From Rhodoferax sp. (lineage in GTDB: Bacteria; Pseudomonadota; Gammaproteobacteria; Burkholderiales; Burkholderiaceae_C): a stretch of DNA of 5,304 bases. Positions 3,721 through 5,304 of the stretch are shown here, piece by piece; position 1 is the stretch's first letter, and each line of letters starts with the position of its first letter. Both the position numbers and the translations under genes were made by a program. The stretch is taken from the NCBI GenBank assembly GCA_029865675.1, contig JARXAU010000167.1, positions 1 through 5,304 of the forward strand, given 5' to 3'. The notes beneath the pieces are model-generated. The model saw nothing but the letters and a program-made list of their open reading frames with translations. It made no database searches and was not told the origin of the DNA.

Positions 3721-5304
3721 ATGCCACACGAAGCTGGACTCACATGGCTCCATATCTCCGATATCCATTTCCGCCAAGAAAGCCAGTGGCGAGACAATCC
3801 TGCCCGCCGCTCGCTGCTAGACTTTTTGCGAACGCAGCTCACCAGTGAAAGACTGCCCAAGCCAGATTTGATTTTTTGCACAGGTGACATTGCCTTCGGC
3901 GAGAGTACCAAGGCAGCGTTAGCGCAGCAATACGGCTATGCCAATAATTTTTTTGATGCGCTACTTCAAGTCTGTGGCTCTCTACCGCGGGATCGCCTTT
4001 TTGTGGTTCCTGGCAACCACGATGTCAATCGCTCCAAAGTCAATAAAGACGCTCAGTCGGCCTTGGGCCACAAATCTAAAGAATCCCATCTCCATGAAGG
4101 AGAGATTAATCAACGCTTTGAAAGCGCTGGTTTGGAGCATCAGCAAGCTTTGGAGCGTCTCGCCGACTACGGGCTTTTTATTCAAGAACGCTTAGCACAC
4201 CAGTCCAACCCTGAACGGCACGTCTATGCCAAGGTAATCAATGTTGGCGGCAGGAAGATTGGTGTGGGTGGATTCAATTCTGCTTGGAGTTGTGCGGGGC
4301 CTGAAGACGACCGCCAACTCTGGCTGGCAGCGCAATGGCAGTTCAATCATGTGCAGCAGCTCTTGGAACCAGCGCAACTTCGCATTGGTCTGATACACCA
4401 TCCTATCGACTGGCTTAACGAAACTGAGCGCGACGTCAGTACTCGTCGAATCGCGGGGAATTTTCACTTCTGGTTGCACGGTCATATGCACAACGACTGG
4501 GTGTCGCCAGGCTCCAATTGCACTACAGTCGCCGCCGGAGCGGTTGGCGCCGCTACCACCGACGAATTTGGTATCAACCTCGTAAGTCTGGATTTTGCAA
4601 ATAACACTGGCAAGGTTCACTTGCTTGGCTACTCGGCCCGCGACAATGGTTGGACTAGCAAGCCGGTTGCGCATCACGCACCAGACGGTGTCTGGCACCT
4701 GTCTATACCTAACTTACCCGAGTTCGTTGCTTCGCCAGATACATCCTGCGCGAAGCTAGCCGAGACAGCGCCCGTCGTACAAAGTAATGGTACGGAAGCG
4801 TTGAGTCCGCTAGTGCATGCCCTTCCCCCTGCCCGTGTTAAGAGACTGTATGGCCGCGAAAATTTGATAGCTGATTTGTTAGAAAAATCAAAATCAAAAA
4901 ACGTTCTGGTTCTTTACGGCCTGCGGGGCAATGGCAAAAGCGAGCTGATCGATGCTTTGCTTAAGCAAGTAAGTTTTGCAGCAGGAGCCCAGTCTCTTCG
5001 AATCTCGGTATACCCCGAGTATGGTGTGAATGCCTTCTTCCGCCAACTCGCTACGTCGCTCGGTGACACCGCTGAACAACCGCGGCTGCCCCAAGGATCG
5101 CGCGATGAAATGGCGGCAGCCTTACAACACAAGTACCCCAACGCAGCCCCGACCAACATATGGATCGACAAAGCGCATCTGTGGATTAACCACAGTGGTT
5201 GGCTCAATCCCGAGTTGGAGCGCTTGTTCCATGCGGTTTGCATTGCATTTTCTGGTCAGTTGTTTTGGTTCTTCGAGCTTCGCGAGCGACCCAGCAAACC
5301 TGGG
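3721..5304 (+). CDS. Metallophosphoesterase-STAND NTPase fusion, predicted conflict/anti-phage protein (3' end outside window)
   Basis: The frame is open for 528 codons to the right edge without a stop. Residues ~5-300 form a calcineurin-like phosphoesterase with every metal-ligand motif: DIH at 14-16, GD at 55-56, GNHD at 98-101, the HH at 226-227 and GHMH at 254-257. It should therefore be an active two-metal hydrolase, of a nucleic acid, nucleotide or phosphoprotein. A variable linker (~330-370) leads to a STAND-like NTPase: LYGREN at 376-381, Walker A GLRGNGKS at 400-407, a candidate Walker B IWIDKAH at 480-486 with a single Asp483, and a sensor-like FELRER at 518-523. There is no signal peptide or membrane segment, so it is cytosolic. 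In STAND proteins a C-terminal repeat sensor usually triggers NTP-dependent oligomerisation and turns on the N-terminal effector; here that sensor would lie beyond the window. The ATG has AGGG 6 bases upstream. Domain calls are firm; the immune role is inference. Confidence 0.88.
   Translation, partial: MPHEAGLTWLHISDIHFRQESQWRDNPARRSLLDFLRTQLTSERLPKPDLIFCTGDIAFGESTKAALAQQYGYANNFFDALLQVCGSLPRDRLFVVPGNHDVNRSKVNKDAQSALGHKSKESHLHEGEINQRFESAGLEHQQALERLADYGLFIQERLAHQSNPERHVYAKVINVGGRKIGVGGFNSAWSCAGPEDDRQLWLAAQWQFNHVQQLLEPAQLRIGLIHHPIDWLNETERDVSTRRIAGNFHFWLHGHMHNDWVSPGSNCTTVAAGAVGAATTDEFGINLVSLDFANNTGKVHLLGYSARDNGWTSKPVAHHAPDGVWHLSIPNLPEFVASPDTSCAKLAETAPVVQSNGTEALSPLVHALPPARVKRLYGRENLIADLLEKSKSKNVLVLYGLRGNGKSELIDALLKQVSFAAGAQSLRISVYPEYGVNAFFRQLATSLGDTAEQPRLPQGSRDEMAAALQHKYPNAAPTNIWIDKAHLWINHSGWLNPELERLFHAVCIAFSGQLFWFFELRERPSKPG

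Noticed and set aside
3938..4195. Plus-strand open frame of 85 codons inside the phosphoesterase gene
   Set aside because: It is in another frame across the phosphoesterase motifs GNHD and their surroundings; the 3721 frame shows clear family conservation and this one shows none.
4192..4698. Minus-strand open frame of 168 codons
   Set aside because: It is antisense to the phosphoesterase domain that carries the HH and GHMH motifs; no recognisable domain and no ribosome binding site context.
1..5304. CRISPR array, tRNA or rRNA gene
   Set aside because: No regularly spaced repeats and no tRNA-like cloverleaf or rRNA sequence were noticed on reading; no attachment-site duplication could be paired either.

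Overview
The window looks like an accessory, rearranged stretch of a betaproteobacterial chromosome, probably Burkholderiales (Comamonadaceae-like). Three things suggest this. The left edge is strongly G+C-rich and carries the 3' part of a split-type methionine synthase homocysteine-methyltransferase gene. A short scrap of dihydrolipoamide dehydrogenase (lpdA) reads like the proteobacterial gene. The intact genes use codons typical of that group. The assignment is inference from protein resemblance, not a search.

Layout. (1) Bases 1-615, minus strand: the last ~121 codons of a metH1-type gene, followed with an overlapping TTGA by the 5' part of a small lipoprotein gene that leaves the window. 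The metH piece has lost its barrel, and foreign DNA (616 to about 830) is joined to it in frame. (2) Bases 616-1116: no intact gene. There is unassigned junction sequence, then an open plus-strand frame (895-1074) that looks like the 3' end of another lost gene. (3) Bases 1117-3215: an intact two-gene operon, an RhlG-like short-chain dehydrogenase/reductase and a spinster-type MFS transporter, 14 bases apart. A third gene with its own ribosome binding site starts at 3233 but is cut within a few codons. (4) Bases ~3240-3576: the C-terminal end of an IS3-family transposase on the minus strand, joined to a 60-base lpdA fragment. (5) Bases 3577-3720: a short leader without an assigned gene, rich in TTGAT/ATCAA repeats. 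(6) Bases 3721-5304: a large open reading frame that runs off the right edge. It joins a complete calcineurin-like metallophosphoesterase domain to a STAND-type P-loop NTPase domain.

The last gene is the most interesting part. A predicted hydrolytic effector followed by a nucleotide-switch NTPase is the architecture expected of a prokaryotic NLR-like conflict or anti-phage protein. The C-terminal sensor region should lie beyond the window. It sits next to a string of recombination scars (metH end, unknown remnant, IS3 end, lpdA scrap), as expected of an insertion hotspot or defence island. The SDR-MFS pair appears to be an unrelated metabolic module, probably reduction or oxidation of a small molecule plus its transport, and its operon was interrupted by the IS3 element.
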